A stretch of DNA of 64,000 nt from JBLMYQ01 sp050260055 (GTDB lineage: Bacteria; Bacillota; Clostridia; Acetivibrionales; UBA4821), in NCBI GenBank assembly GCA_050260055.1, contig JBLNBO010000040.1, positions 1 to 64,000 of the forward strand, given 5' to 3'. Of this stretch, positions 8,363 through 17,265 are shown one piece after another. A program made the position numbers and the translations under genes. The notes below the pieces were generated by a model, which did no database searches, was not told the origin of the DNA, and was given only the letters and a program-made list of their open reading frames with translations. The first letter of the stretch is position 1, and every line of letters starts with the position of its first letter.

Positions 8363-9088
8363 GTGGCTAAATTATTGGTTGTACTATTTTTTTGTGCCTT
8401 AATGCTTTTAGTGTTCACGTTTCCAATATTGCTTGCAGACCCGGAAGGTTTTATCGATTTTATTGCATGGATATTTAAAGGTTTGACATGGCCTATAAGG
8501 TTTATAATCAATCGAATCAGGTGTCTTTTTAACTGGTTGAAAGGCAAAATCGAGAAAATCAGACTGCTGCTGGCCTGGAGAAAGATTGAAGGCTCATATA
8601 AGTCAATGTGGAATGAATATTACATGCAAAAGGGCGGAGGTATATTTTCTGAAGAAGAACCAAGCAAAGCAAAGAAGAAAGATGCTTCTCAACCGGCTGT
8701 AGTAAAGGATTATCTTTCTAAAGTAGATGCGGATATTGATTCCATTCAAAAGTGTAAAGAGATTGTCGGAAACCTAGAGATTGTAGATTCGCTTGACAAC
8801 ATTGCTCAGCTTACCGAAAAGATTTCAGCATATATCAGGTTATATCCGCAAAATCTTGAAATGGTAAGTAACATTCCGGTTTATTTAAAAAGCGTAATCT
8901 CACTAGCAGTCAATTACGCTGAAATCCAAACCAGCGGGATGTCGGACCAGCAAATACACAACACTGCTCTAAAGGGGCTGAATGACTTTAAATCTGTTTT
9001 ACAACAAAAGTTGGAATCAATGCAGAATCCAGCGGTATTCAACTTGAATGTCGAAGCCAGGATGCTTAGCCAAGCTAAGGAAAATTAA
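8363..9088 (+). CDS. XpaC-like membrane protein (TelA partner)
   Basis: This 241-aa protein starts at GTG after AGGGAGGGAAGAAC. One or two hydrophobic segments occupy residues 1-45, then come a basic amphipathic stretch and a long helical cytoplasmic part (about 100-240). The layout and the position directly before telA match the XpaC family (5-bromo-4-chloroindolyl phosphate hydrolysis protein), known from xpaC-telA operons of Bacillus and Clostridia. The family name reflects a screening phenotype, and biochemical function is not established. I infer a membrane-anchored partner of TelA. Its end nearly abuts the telA start. Confidence 0.7.
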   Translation: MAKLLVVLFFCALMLLVFTFPILLADPEGFIDFIAWIFKGLTWPIRFIINRIRCLFNWLKGKIEKIRLLLAWRKIEGSYKSMWNEYYMQKGGGIFSEEEPSKAKKKDASQPAVVKDYLSKVDADIDSIQKCKEIVGNLEIVDSLDNIAQLTEKISAYIRLYPQNLEMVSNIPVYLKSVISLAVNYAEIQTSGMSDQQIHNTALKGLNDFKSVLQQKLESMQNPAVFNLNVEARMLSQAKEN

Positions 9089-9104
9089 GGAAGGGTGTGC
9101 AATT

Positions 9105-10262
9105 ATGAAAGACAAGGACGTATTGTTAGCAGAGAGAAGTAATGTATTGTTAGCAGAAAGAAAGGACGTGGAATTTATGAGTAATGTTAATACTTTGGGT
9201 CTTCCGAAAGCAAGTATGGAACTGGCGAACCTGCCTGAACCGCTTCGCGAAAAAGCACTTGACCTGGCAACTAAAGTTAATCCGATGGATGTGAACTCGG
9301 TGTTATTATTCGGATTAGATTGTCAATCGAGGATTTCACAGTTCTCGGATACAATGCTTTCTAAGGTGCGTATGAATGAAATGGATGCTCCAACCGGACA
9401 GCTGCTTATCCAATTGGTTGAAAAGCTGGACGAATTGGACCCCCAAAGTATTTCACCCAAGTTGTCAAAATTGCCGGTAGTAGGCAGTATGTTTATGAGT
9501 GTCAAGAAATTTGGGGATAAATTCAAGCATGTACTTCCTGAGGTAGACTCGATTGTCATTAGGCTTAAAGATTCCCAAACAATGCTGCTGCGAGACAGCT
9601 CATTTGTTCAGGAACTTGCAAAAAACATTCAGGAATACCTCCAGCAGTTGTCATTGTATGCTGCAGCAGGCTCAATAGCATTAGAGAACCTCCAAAATGA
9701 AATTGCAGCAAGAAGCAGCGAAATTGACGAACACCAGATGCTGGAGCTTCAGCAGGCGGCAAACAGGTTGGGAAGAAGGGTTCATGATTTCAAACTGAGT
9801 GCACAGGTAGCAATGCAAATGATTCCCCAGCTTGCTATGATGGAAGGCAACAACCAGATGCTGATTGAAAAGATTCACAATGTTGTGCATCAGACCATTC
9901 CGCTCTGGAAAGTCGGTTTTACAATTGCTCTGAACCTTGAGCATCAGAAGGATGCATTATTAACAGTAAGAGCTGTAACCGATACCACAAACCAACTGCT
10001 TATCCATAACGCCAAGATGTTGAAGGAAAATGTTCGCGGAATAGCAACCGAAACCGAAAGAGGAATTGTTGACCTTGAAACGTTGAAATCAACTCACCAG
10101 GACACAATTTTTGCTCTTCGCGATCTAATCCAGATTCAACAGGAAGGCAGTATCAGACGCCAGCAGGCGGAAACTGAACTTCTAAAAATGCAAGCTGATT
10201 TCAGAAATGAAGTCAAAAATCTTGTAAGCTCAACACAGGAAAACAGACTAAGACTTAACTAA
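9105..10262 (+). CDS. telA: TelA-family toxic anion resistance protein
   Basis: The 385-aa frame starts at ATG 9105 after GGAAGGGTG; a second ATG at 9178 also has a plausible ribosome site. The protein is almost entirely helical, with the TelA/KlaA pattern: LPVVGSMFMSVKKFGDKF, a middle bundle rich in Gln and Ala, and the C-terminal WKVGFTIALNLEHQKDAL. The family is linked to tellurite and envelope-stress tolerance and is thought to act at the inner membrane face; the mechanism is unresolved. The first 25 codons contain an imperfect repeat (VLLAERSN and VLLAERKD) with a matching 20-odd-bp DNA repeat, which makes the start uncertain. A terminator follows. Confidence 0.88.
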   Translation: MKDKDVLLAERSNVLLAERKDVEFMSNVNTLGLPKASMELANLPEPLREKALDLATKVNPMDVNSVLLFGLDCQSRISQFSDTMLSKVRMNEMDAPTGQLLIQLVEKLDELDPQSISPKLSKLPVVGSMFMSVKKFGDKFKHVLPEVDSIVIRLKDSQTMLLRDSSFVQELAKNIQEYLQQLSLYAAAGSIALENLQNEIAARSSEIDEHQMLELQQAANRLGRRVHDFKLSAQVAMQMIPQLAMMEGNNQMLIEKIHNVVHQTIPLWKVGFTIALNLEHQKDALLTVRAVTDTTNQLLIHNAKMLKENVRGIATETERGIVDLETLKSTHQDTIFALRDLIQIQQEGSIRRQQAETELLKMQADFRNEVKNLVSSTQENRLRLN

Positions 10263-10272
10263 CTTTACAGAG

Positions 10273-10300
10273 TACCCGGCAATTGCCGGGTATTTCTTTT
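10273..10300 (+). terminator. Terminator of the XpaC/TelA operon
   Basis: Perfect palindrome TACCCGGC-AATT-GCCGGGTA followed by TTTCTTTT. Confidence 0.92.
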
Positions 10301-10435
10301 AATGGAAATTAATAGTAGATGCATACAAAGTTTAGTGATATAATTATTATATAACTATTTTAAAAAAAAAGTTATATTTCACATAAAGTCGAAGGGATAA
10401 AGAAGTAAGTCTCAAATAATTTTGGGGGGATTATA

Positions 10436-13400
10436 ATGGGGAGAAAAACACGTCTATTACTCATCACTCTGCTCACAATAATTTCGTTTTCATTCATATC
10501 TTTTGATAACATCTTTGCGGCATCAACATCAAAAAAAATAAATTACAAAGATTTAGATTCTTTAAACATTGCAAAACAAGCTCTAAAAGATGCAGGGGAG
10601 CTTGAAGCGGTTGAAGGAACAGATAAAAATGCTATTATCATGGTGAAGAAAATAGTTAGTAGCGTAGTACCAGGTGTCAGAGCTAAAATATGGGCAACTG
10701 ATAACTCTCAAATAGCTTCTGATGGAATAATTACCTATGGGAGCAATGCTGTTAAAGGAAATGTAACTTTTATCCTCACTAAAAACTGGGCCAATACTGT
10801 TCAGACTATATCGGTTGCAGTTCCTGCAAAAAGAAATTTTGATACAGAAACAGTAGCAAAGGCAAAAGCAGCTTTAGCAGAAGTGACATTAAATCCTGTA
10901 GAAGGAACCAATACAAATATTATTTCTATGGCACAGGATATAATAGATAAGGCAGTACCAGGAGTAACTGTAACAATAAGCACATGTACCAATTCACAGA
11001 TAGCATTTGATGGAACAATTATCTATGGAGACTCTACAGTAACGGGTAATGTAACCTTTATATTAAGTAAGAATAAGGCTAGCGCGACTCAGACCATATC
11101 TGTTATAGTTCCTGCCAAAGTAGTTATAGATAAGGGTATTAATGTAAAAGATTTTGGCGCTGTTGGAGATGGCATAACAGATGATACAACTGCAATTCAA
11201 AATGCCGCATATACTGCGAGGAACCAAGGGGAAACACTATATATACCTAAAGGCAACTACTATGTAACCAGTCAGCTGTATTTCTTTACTTCAGTGACAT
11301 GTGAAGGTACATTTAAGATGGACAATGAAGTAACAAAAACAGGGCGGGAGTCAATCACATTTGAACCTACCGTTGCTACAACTGCACTTATATCTTCACA
11401 ATTATCAGGGCTTACAAGAGGATCAACCAATATCGTTGGACTTTCAGGATATAAAGATGGCACATTATTATTACAATCTACCGAAGAATTGATTAAAAGA
11501 TATGATGGTGAATGGGGTACAAGCTATACCAAAAATGATGCATGTAAAATTATAGATAATAATGGAGGTATTTATCCGGCACTTGATTGTACATATTCTA
11601 ATACTTCTCTACTTACAGTAAAAGTAAGGCCGTATGAAGTTCCTATAATAGTTGATGGATTAAAAATAGAAACATCGGGTGATGTAAACAGCTATTGCAG
11701 TATTATCAGATGCAGAAGAAGTAATGTTACATTCAATAATTGTTCTGTAGTAAATTCGGGAAAAGACGGGCCGTCAATAGGTATGCAAATTTTTGATTGT
11801 GCTAATGTAATAGTCAATAATCCTATTATTTCTGGAATTGTAGGTGCAGGAGATAAATACGGAATTTGTTTGGGTAAAACATGCAATATTAGCATTGTTG
11901 GCGGGACTATATCAGCACAAAGGCATGCTGTTACAGGCAGACATGATAAAAATGTACTTGTGAAAGGCGGGTATTATACCGGAACTGTTGTATCAGCAGT
12001 GGATAATCATTGGGGCAATAACATGGTAGTAGAGAATTGTACATTAGTGGGACCGGGCGGTGTAAGTTATTCAGGTACAGATGTTGTTGTTAGAAGTTGT
12101 AATATGCTAGAGGATATTAATATTTTTTCTCAGAGATCAGACACGCCAGAAATTATGGGAAAGATAGTAATAGAAGATATTACAGCCAAAACATCAGGAT
12201 ACTATGCAATGTTTGTTTATAGAGCAAATTTGGCAGATATGAGCCAGGCAACTTATGATGCCTTTGGCAGGAAATTAGGCCATCCGGATTCTATTACTAT
12301 TGATAATATAATATGTGATGTAGGTGAAGGACATACCTTATATGAAGCTGACTTAAATCCTGCTATTAAAAACACATATATACCATTGTTCAGTTCTACA
12401 GGAGTTTCTTTAAAAGATGGTATAGGGACTCTGGTTTTATTACAATCTCTATCCGATACAGAAGCAGTAACTGCTGCAAAAGCAGCTTTATCTGGGAAAA
12501 TATTAAATCCTATAGAGGGAACCAATACAAATGTTATTCCTATGGCACAGGCAATAGTCGACGATGCTGTTTCAGGAGTAACTGTTGGGGTAAAAGTAAC
12601 AGCAAATTCGCAGGTTGCTGCTGATGGGACAATCACTTATGGAAATGCAGCAGTAACAGGTATGATAACTTTTAGTCTAACTAAAAATTCAACTTCTGAT
12701 ACACGTGAGGTATCTGTTGTAGTTCCTGCAAAGAGTGGAGCTGTAAAACCAGTTATTAATGTAAAATATTTTGGTGCTGTTGGAGATGGTAAAACAGATG
12801 ATGCTGCAGCATTTCAAAAAGCTGCAAATTCAGCCAGAGACCAAAATGGAATACTGTATATTCCGAAAGCATCTTATTATATAAATGACTATTTGAATAT
12901 TTATACATCAGTAAATTGCGAAGGCACCTTATTGATGAGAAATCAACTTGGCACAAAGATTATTTATATTTCAAGAACCGTGAATGGAATTCAACTAAAC
13001 CCGAGTTCTTTGTCTGGATTAACCAGAGGTTCGTCAACCATAGGGGGACTAAGTGGATATGAAAATGGAACTTTAGTGTTAAAATCTAAAGAAGTACTAA
13101 TTAAGCGCTGTCAGAATGGCACATGGGGAGACCCATATCCCAAATCGGATACATCCAAAATCATCAATAATTCTGGGAAGATCTCTCCTGCTTTAGATTC
13201 AACCTATACAGATATATCGAAGTTAACTGCTACTGCTTATCCTTATGAAGAACCTATAACCATTAGTGGATTAGCTATTGAAATGATAGGCGATGCTCAA
13301 AATTGGGGAATGATGGTTAAATGTAAGAGGAGTAATGTAACATTCAACAATTTTAAATTCTCTAACCAGTCTACTGCCCAGAGTCCTAGTTACGCTGTGC

Positions 13401-14089
13401 AAGTGTTTGATGGTCATGATATCACATTTAATAACCCGCAGATAACAGGTATTTTTGGAGAAGGAGATAAATATGGCATAGCCTTTGAATATGGATGTAA
13501 TTATACAGTAGACGGAGGTTCTATAGGTACGATGGAAGTCGAGCCAGGCCATGCAATAACAGGTGGGAACAACAAAAATGTATTAATCAAAAATGGGAAT
13601 TTTTATGGCTATAAAGGTGCAGTTGACAGTCATTGGGGTAATGGCTTTATAGTTGAAAATTGCTATTTAGGCAGCAAAGATGGTATAGGTGTAACATATG
13701 CCGGCACAGACGTAACTATTAAAAACTGCACAGTAGATGGTGCTCAACAAATTTTAGCTCTTCGAGCAGATACTCCAGAGTTGCTGGGGAATGTTATAGT
13801 TGAGGATATAAAGTTTATCAATCAAACATACTGGTGGGGAACATTTATATTTAATGCAGTCTATAATTGGAACCTTGAGCCATTAGATTATGGACATACT
13901 TTACAAATGCCAGACTCAATGATATTTAAAAATATTGCTATTACGCTTCCTTCATCAAATTATAGAGTATGGTATGGCCGTGTATGCCCGTATTACAGAA
14001 GTTGGTATTCGACAAAAGCAGTTATGGAAAATATTTACCTTACTGATGGAGTAGGAACTATATACAGAAATTTTGACTACGGAGGATGA
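10436..14089 (+). CDS. Secreted double pectate-lyase-like beta-helix protein
   Basis: The 1217-aa protein has a signal peptide (about 1-29, ending IFAAS). Two roughly 90-aa Ig-like repeats follow (about 40-133 and 135-230), each with an LNPVEGTNTN/SQIA.DGTI.YG/NVTF.L.KN pattern ending VPAK, typical of 'atrophied' bacterial Ig domains. A first right-handed beta-helix opens with INVKDFGAVGDGITDDTTAI (235-660), a third Ig-like repeat lies at 670-765, and a second beta-helix (772-1217) opens with NVKYFGAVGDGKTDDAAA. The two helix halves are clear duplicates (LSGLTRGS, RSNVTFNN and GAGDKYGI-type motifs recur). Pectate_lyase_3-type helices bind or cleave uronic-acid polymers. No dockerin, SLH or LPXTG anchor is visible. 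The substrate is unknown. Confidence 0.85.
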   Translation: MGRKTRLLLITLLTIISFSFISFDNIFAASTSKKINYKDLDSLNIAKQALKDAGELEAVEGTDKNAIIMVKKIVSSVVPGVRAKIWATDNSQIASDGIITYGSNAVKGNVTFILTKNWANTVQTISVAVPAKRNFDTETVAKAKAALAEVTLNPVEGTNTNIISMAQDIIDKAVPGVTVTISTCTNSQIAFDGTIIYGDSTVTGNVTFILSKNKASATQTISVIVPAKVVIDKGINVKDFGAVGDGITDDTTAIQNAAYTARNQGETLYIPKGNYYVTSQLYFFTSVTCEGTFKMDNEVTKTGRESITFEPTVATTALISSQLSGLTRGSTNIVGLSGYKDGTLLLQSTEELIKRYDGEWGTSYTKNDACKIIDNNGGIYPALDCTYSNTSLLTVKVRPYEVPIIVDGLKIETSGDVNSYCSIIRCRRSNVTFNNCSVVNSGKDGPSIGMQIFDCANVIVNNPIISGIVGAGDKYGICLGKTCNISIVGGTISAQRHAVTGRHDKNVLVKGGYYTGTVVSAVDNHWGNNMVVENCTLVGPGGVSYSGTDVVVRSCNMLEDINIFSQRSDTPEIMGKIVIEDITAKTSGYYAMFVYRANLADMSQATYDAFGRKLGHPDSITIDNIICDVGEGHTLYEADLNPAIKNTYIPLFSSTGVSLKDGIGTLVLLQSLSDTEAVTAAKAALSGKILNPIEGTNTNVIPMAQAIVDDAVSGVTVGVKVTANSQVAADGTITYGNAAVTGMITFSLTKNSTSDTREVSVVVPAKSGAVKPVINVKYFGAVGDGKTDDAAAFQKAANSARDQNGILYIPKASYYINDYLNIYTSVNCEGTLLMRNQLGTKIIYISRTVNGIQLNPSSLSGLTRGSSTIGGLSGYENGTLVLKSKEVLIKRCQNGTWGDPYPKSDTSKIINNSGKISPALDSTYTDISKLTATAYPYEEPITISGLAIEMIGDAQNWGMMVKCKRSNVTFNNFKFSNQSTAQSPSYAVQVFDGHDITFNNPQITGIFGEGDKYGIAFEYGCNYTVDGGSIGTMEVEPGHAITGGNNKNVLIKNGNFYGYKGAVDSHWGNGFIVENCYLGSKDGIGVTYAGTDVTIKNCTVDGAQQILALRADTPELLGNVIVEDIKFINQTYWWGTFIFNAVYNWNLEPLDYGHTLQMPDSMIFKNIAITLPSSNYRVWYGRVCPYYRSWYSTKAVMENIYLTDGVGTIYRNFDYGG

Positions 14090-14135
14090 AAGACAAAACT
14101 GCTAAAGGTAGAAGAATTAAAAGCGTATATAAAAG

Positions 14136-14171
14136 GAAAGAACGGTCTTTAATGGCGGTTCTTTCTTTTTT
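14136..14171 (+). terminator. Terminator of the beta-helix gene
   Basis: Stem GAAAGAAC/GTTCTTTC around a 14-nt loop, then a T-rich run. Confidence 0.8.
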
Positions 14172-14221
14172 GAATAGTTAAAGAGTAAGGAGGTTAATAA
14201 TATTTCAACTGGATTCAAGCT

Positions 14222-14451
14222 AGGAGGAATAATAATAGGAGCTTTACCTGATTATCTTGAAAACAACTTAAAATTGTATTCATTGGGTATAACCCTGGAG
14301 AGAGATCGGCCTTAGTCAGGCACCATTATGCAGGTTACGGAAATCAATTCTGGAAGATTCTTTTTGAATCAGGCTTGACATCCAAACTGTATAAAGCTGA
14401 AGAGGACAGCCTTCTGCTTAAGGAAGGTTATGGATTAACCAATATTATTGA
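14222..14451 (+). pseudogene. Broken duplicate of the 5' half of the mug-type glycosylase gene
   Basis: This 230-bp stretch matches 15862-16092 at roughly 90% identity, from the ribosome site AGGAGGAATAA through the codons for TNII. One A is missing in the run after AACTT (near 14271), which shifts the frame and soon gives a TAG. After 14451 similarity fades quickly and the second half of the gene is absent. Weaker similarity (GAATAGTTAAA) extends upstream to about 14170. The intact gene lies 1.4 kb downstream in the same orientation, beyond one unknown gene, so this is a direct duplication with decay of the left copy. Confidence 0.9.
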
Positions 14452-14710
14452 GTTCAAGCAAAAGTATTTCTTCATTCCTATTATAAATACGGTCTAATTG
14501 ACTAATGTGGAGAGGATTTTCGCCTCATTTCTTATGACTTCTGCATATAATGGCGATTTTTGACAATAAAGTCTAAAGGGTATATAATTAAATATAACAT
14601 TGTAATTAAAACCAATTATTGTATCAGACCAAGTATTGCTTAAAAGGAAAAAAGTAAGTCTTTTCTTAACAATAGAGTATAGATATTTATTCCTAGGGAG
14701 TGTGATTATA

Positions 14711-15679
14711 ATGTATTTTAAGGAAAAGCCTAAAAAATGTGGGCGGATTATACCAAAAAAGGACGCTGTGAAAGGACCAAACGGTAGAGTGAGCTATAGC
14801 TATACTGGTTACGACCCTAAAAAAGCGATAAAGAGCCACCGCGGGGAATCTTATTTTCAGTTATTTGAAGTTGAAACTCCTAATGGATTCAATGTGAGGG
14901 AGGTTATGCAGCCAGACCCTTATAATCCAGAAGACAGTTTATTATTTTTTACTACGATAAGTGATAGCAATTCAGAGGTTTCTATTAGAAAGGGCAAATT
15001 GGGAGAATGTATCAGTATAGAATCAAGTAATGAAATGGTATATAAGGGGAATAAAATTACTTTTGACATTTCAAAACTTGGTGAAAGCAGGGAGGTTTCT
15101 GCATTATCTTTAGAGGTTGAGGACCAAAAAGGGAATAAATCAAAGATATCAACAGTTGACACTACAATTGATGAGGAATACGGTAAGTATTGGGAAGATA
15201 AAATTGGTACAAAAATAACTGGGGATAAATTTGAAGAACATATGGGGATAGTAAGAGCTATGTTACAAGAATCACAAGATCCAAAAATAGATTTTTTCGG
15301 AGAAATTTTTAATGCGCTGGAAAATAGGGATTTGGATGGGGTAATATTTAGAAGGGGTTTTGGTAGAAATAGTCTTGTTGAAAAGATGGATGAGCAAAGT
15401 AATATTAAACAAAGAAGTGTTTTCGATAAACTATCAGGCGTTTTTGATAAACTTGTTGAACCCACTATGGAGAAATTTTATGCATTACCCCATACAAAAA
15501 TAGGGGAAGTGCAAGAATCATTAAATGGAACTAAAGAATCGGCAAGAAAATTTCTGGAAGTTAAGAAACCCGAAATGAAATTTGCTCAAGCCAATGTAAA
15601 TTTGACAAAACCAGGGAGACAACCGGGCAAACCAACTATGCAGCAGCCCGACAAAAAATCTTCCGAGAAAGTACATTAA
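14711..15679 (+). CDS. Hypothetical protein flanked by mug duplicates
   Basis: The 322-aa protein starts at ATG 14711 after GGGAGTGTGATTATA; an in-frame TTG at 14636 lacks a ribosome site. I do not recognise a family. It is hydrophilic, charged and without signal peptide or membrane segment. Residues 1-45 are Lys-rich with two Cys/Gly spots, the middle is acidic, and the tail (about 290-322) is Pro/Gln/Lys-rich and probably disordered. It lies between the broken and intact copies of the glycosylase gene, as if captured by a duplication. Its own terminator follows. Composition does not differ visibly from its neighbours. Confidence 0.78.
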   Translation: MYFKEKPKKCGRIIPKKDAVKGPNGRVSYSYTGYDPKKAIKSHRGESYFQLFEVETPNGFNVREVMQPDPYNPEDSLLFFTTISDSNSEVSIRKGKLGECISIESSNEMVYKGNKITFDISKLGESREVSALSLEVEDQKGNKSKISTVDTTIDEEYGKYWEDKIGTKITGDKFEEHMGIVRAMLQESQDPKIDFFGEIFNALENRDLDGVIFRRGFGRNSLVEKMDEQSNIKQRSVFDKLSGVFDKLVEPTMEKFYALPHTKIGEVQESLNGTKESARKFLEVKKPEMKFAQANVNLTKPGRQPGKPTMQQPDKKSSEKVH

Positions 15680-15708
15680 ATAATACATAATAACAAGGAG
15701 ACTGCTGT

Positions 15709-15735
15709 TAAACAGAAATGACAGCAGTCTTTTTA
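15709..15735 (+). terminator. Terminator
   Basis: Perfect 10-bp stem AGACTGCTGT/ACAGCAGTCT followed by TTTTT, after the unknown 322-aa gene. Confidence 0.88.
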
Positions 15736-15853
15736 TATTAATTATCTTGATATATTATCTCTGCATTCATAAAATGTGTAAAGCTGGAATTAACCCGGCT
15801 GTTTGTTTTTTTCTGAATAGTTAAATAGAAAAAAGACTAATAATAAAGTCAGA

Positions 15854-16393
15854 GTGAAGCAAGGAGGAATAACAATAGGAGCTTTACCTGATTATCTTGA
15901 AAATAACTTAAAAATTATATTCATTGGGTATAACCCTGGGGAGAGGTCGGCTTCAGTCAGACACCATTATGCAGGCTACGGAAATCAATTCTGGAAGCTT
16001 CTTTTTGAATCAGGCTTGACATCCAAACTGTATAAAGCTGACGAGGACAGCCTTCTGCTTAAGGAAGGTTATGGACTAACCAATATTATTGAACGCTCAA
16101 GTAAAAGCAGTTCGGATTTGTCATCAAAAGAAATGAAATCTGGAGCAAAGGTATTAAGAGAGAAAATAATAAAATTCAAGCCTATTGTTGCATGCTTTCT
16201 TGGAAAAGAAATATACCGCCAATATGCGGGATTAAAATCAGGAATTGAAATCCCTTATGGTTTGATTGAAAAATCTAATGTTTCTCCTTTTACCAGAGAT
16301 TATGTTGCATACAATCCAAGTGGAAGAAGCTTTGTTCCATACCAAGAAAAATTGATGGTATTTCAAGACCTCAAAAAGTTATTTCTTCAATAA
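15854..16393 (+). CDS. Mug/TDG-type mismatch-specific uracil-DNA glycosylase
   Basis: The protein resembles E. coli Mug: motif 1 is GYNPG (residues 25-29, catalytic Asn27 counted from the GTG), followed by HHYAGYGNQFWKLL, and motif 2 is NPSGRSF (from 154). Family 2 glycosylases remove U or T mispaired with G. The frame opens at GTG 15854, which has no ribosome site. A perfect AAGGAGG lies inside the frame at 15861-15867, seven bases before an ATA codon at 15875, exactly where homologues begin (GALPDYL). Initiation at ATA is therefore likely and would give 172 aa. The broken upstream copy has the same arrangement. Confidence 0.85.
   Translation: MKQGGITIGALPDYLENNLKIIFIGYNPGERSASVRHHYAGYGNQFWKLLFESGLTSKLYKADEDSLLLKEGYGLTNIIERSSKSSSDLSSKEMKSGAKVLREKIIKFKPIVACFLGKEIYRQYAGLKSGIEIPYGLIEKSNVSPFTRDYVAYNPSGRSFVPYQEKLMVFQDLKKLFLQ
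15862..16092 (+). repeat. Right copy of a direct repeat (intact mug 5' half)
   Basis: It pairs with 14222-14451. The two copies differ by scattered substitutions and a single-base deletion in the left copy; they flank one gene of about 1 kb. Confidence 0.9.
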
Positions 16394-16510
16394 TCTTACC
16401 TGGTGTAGGGTAAATACAGAAAATTAAGAATAATATTTTAAACTGAAGAGAGTGTCCTCTTGCATATGCGCGATTCCTGGTTTAAAGTAATAACTAGGAG
16501 AGTGAGTGCT

Positions 16511-17167
16511 ATGAAAAAAGATTATGAGGCAGCTATTTTTGATTTTGATTATACCTTAGTTGATTCTTCAAAAGCAGTGATTGAATGTATAAGTTATGCG
16601 ATGAATGAGTTGGGATTTCCAGTAAAGTCAGCAAAAACAATATGCAAAACCATTGGTTTATCGCTTGAAGAAACATTTATTACGCTTGCCGGGCAGGATG
16701 CAAACGAAGGAGTTCAAGATTTTGAACGCTTTTTTAAACTAAAGGCGGATGAGGTAATGGTTTGCTTGACGAATTTCTATGAATATGTTCCCGGGGTAAT
16801 AAAATTTTTGAAAAAGAAAGGTATCAAGCTGGCTATAGTTTCAAACAAAAAAAGATATAGAATAGAAGCAATTTTAGAGAAAGAGAACCTTAAAGATTTC
16901 TTTGATTTAATAGTTGGAAGTGAAGATGTTTCGCACAATAAGCCTCATCCCGAAGGCCTTTTAAAAGCTGTTGAGGGACTTGGTATAAGTATAGATAAGT
17001 GTATGTATGTCGGGGATAGCATGGTTGATGCAAAAACAGCGGAATCAGCAGGTGTTGAATTTACTGCAGTATTATCAGGAGAAACTGAAAAGGAAGAATT
17101 TGAAAAGGCAGAAGTAAAAAGAATTATCAATAATCTTGAACAGCTTCCAGAGCTTCTTGGATATTAA
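16511..17167 (+). CDS. HAD-superfamily phosphatase (phosphoglycolate phosphatase-like)
   Basis: The 218-aa protein starts at ATG 16511 after AGGAGAGTG. It carries all four HAD motifs: FDFDYTLVDSS (Asp11 nucleophile, Asp13 acid), the VSNKK motif, NKPHPEG lysine and GDSMVDAKTAESAG. A helical cap of about 70 residues lies between motifs 1 and 2. It probably hydrolyses a small cytoplasmic phosphate such as 2-phosphoglycolate, which arises in repair of oxidised DNA ends. That is interesting beside a DNA glycosylase, but the link is inference. A second HAD phosphatase is at 33915. Confidence 0.88.
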   Translation: MKKDYEAAIFDFDYTLVDSSKAVIECISYAMNELGFPVKSAKTICKTIGLSLEETFITLAGQDANEGVQDFERFFKLKADEVMVCLTNFYEYVPGVIKFLKKKGIKLAIVSNKKRYRIEAILEKENLKDFFDLIVGSEDVSHNKPHPEGLLKAVEGLGISIDKCMYVGDSMVDAKTAESAGVEFTAVLSGETEKEEFEKAEVKRIINNLEQLPELLGY

Positions 17168-17265
17168 ATAATGGGCGAATGTATACTGTTAAATTTCAGA
17201 TAAAAAATATTTTATTATTAAAGAAATGATATAATTTTATATATAGTTTTGGAGGGAAAAAGTAA

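Noticed and set aside
12253..12636. A 127-codon minus-strand frame within the beta-helix gene
   Set aside because: It is antisense to a clear repeat domain and biased to Val/Pro/Ser as a shadow frame.
14636..14710. Longer N-terminus of the 322-aa protein from a TTG
   Set aside because: There is no ribosome site at the TTG, while ATG 14711 has a well-spaced GGGAGTG.
14920..15465. A 181-codon minus-strand frame
   Set aside because: It lies wholly antisense to the 322-aa gene, is Ser/Leu-rich as expected from reverse reading of a Lys/Glu-rich gene, and has no ribosome site.
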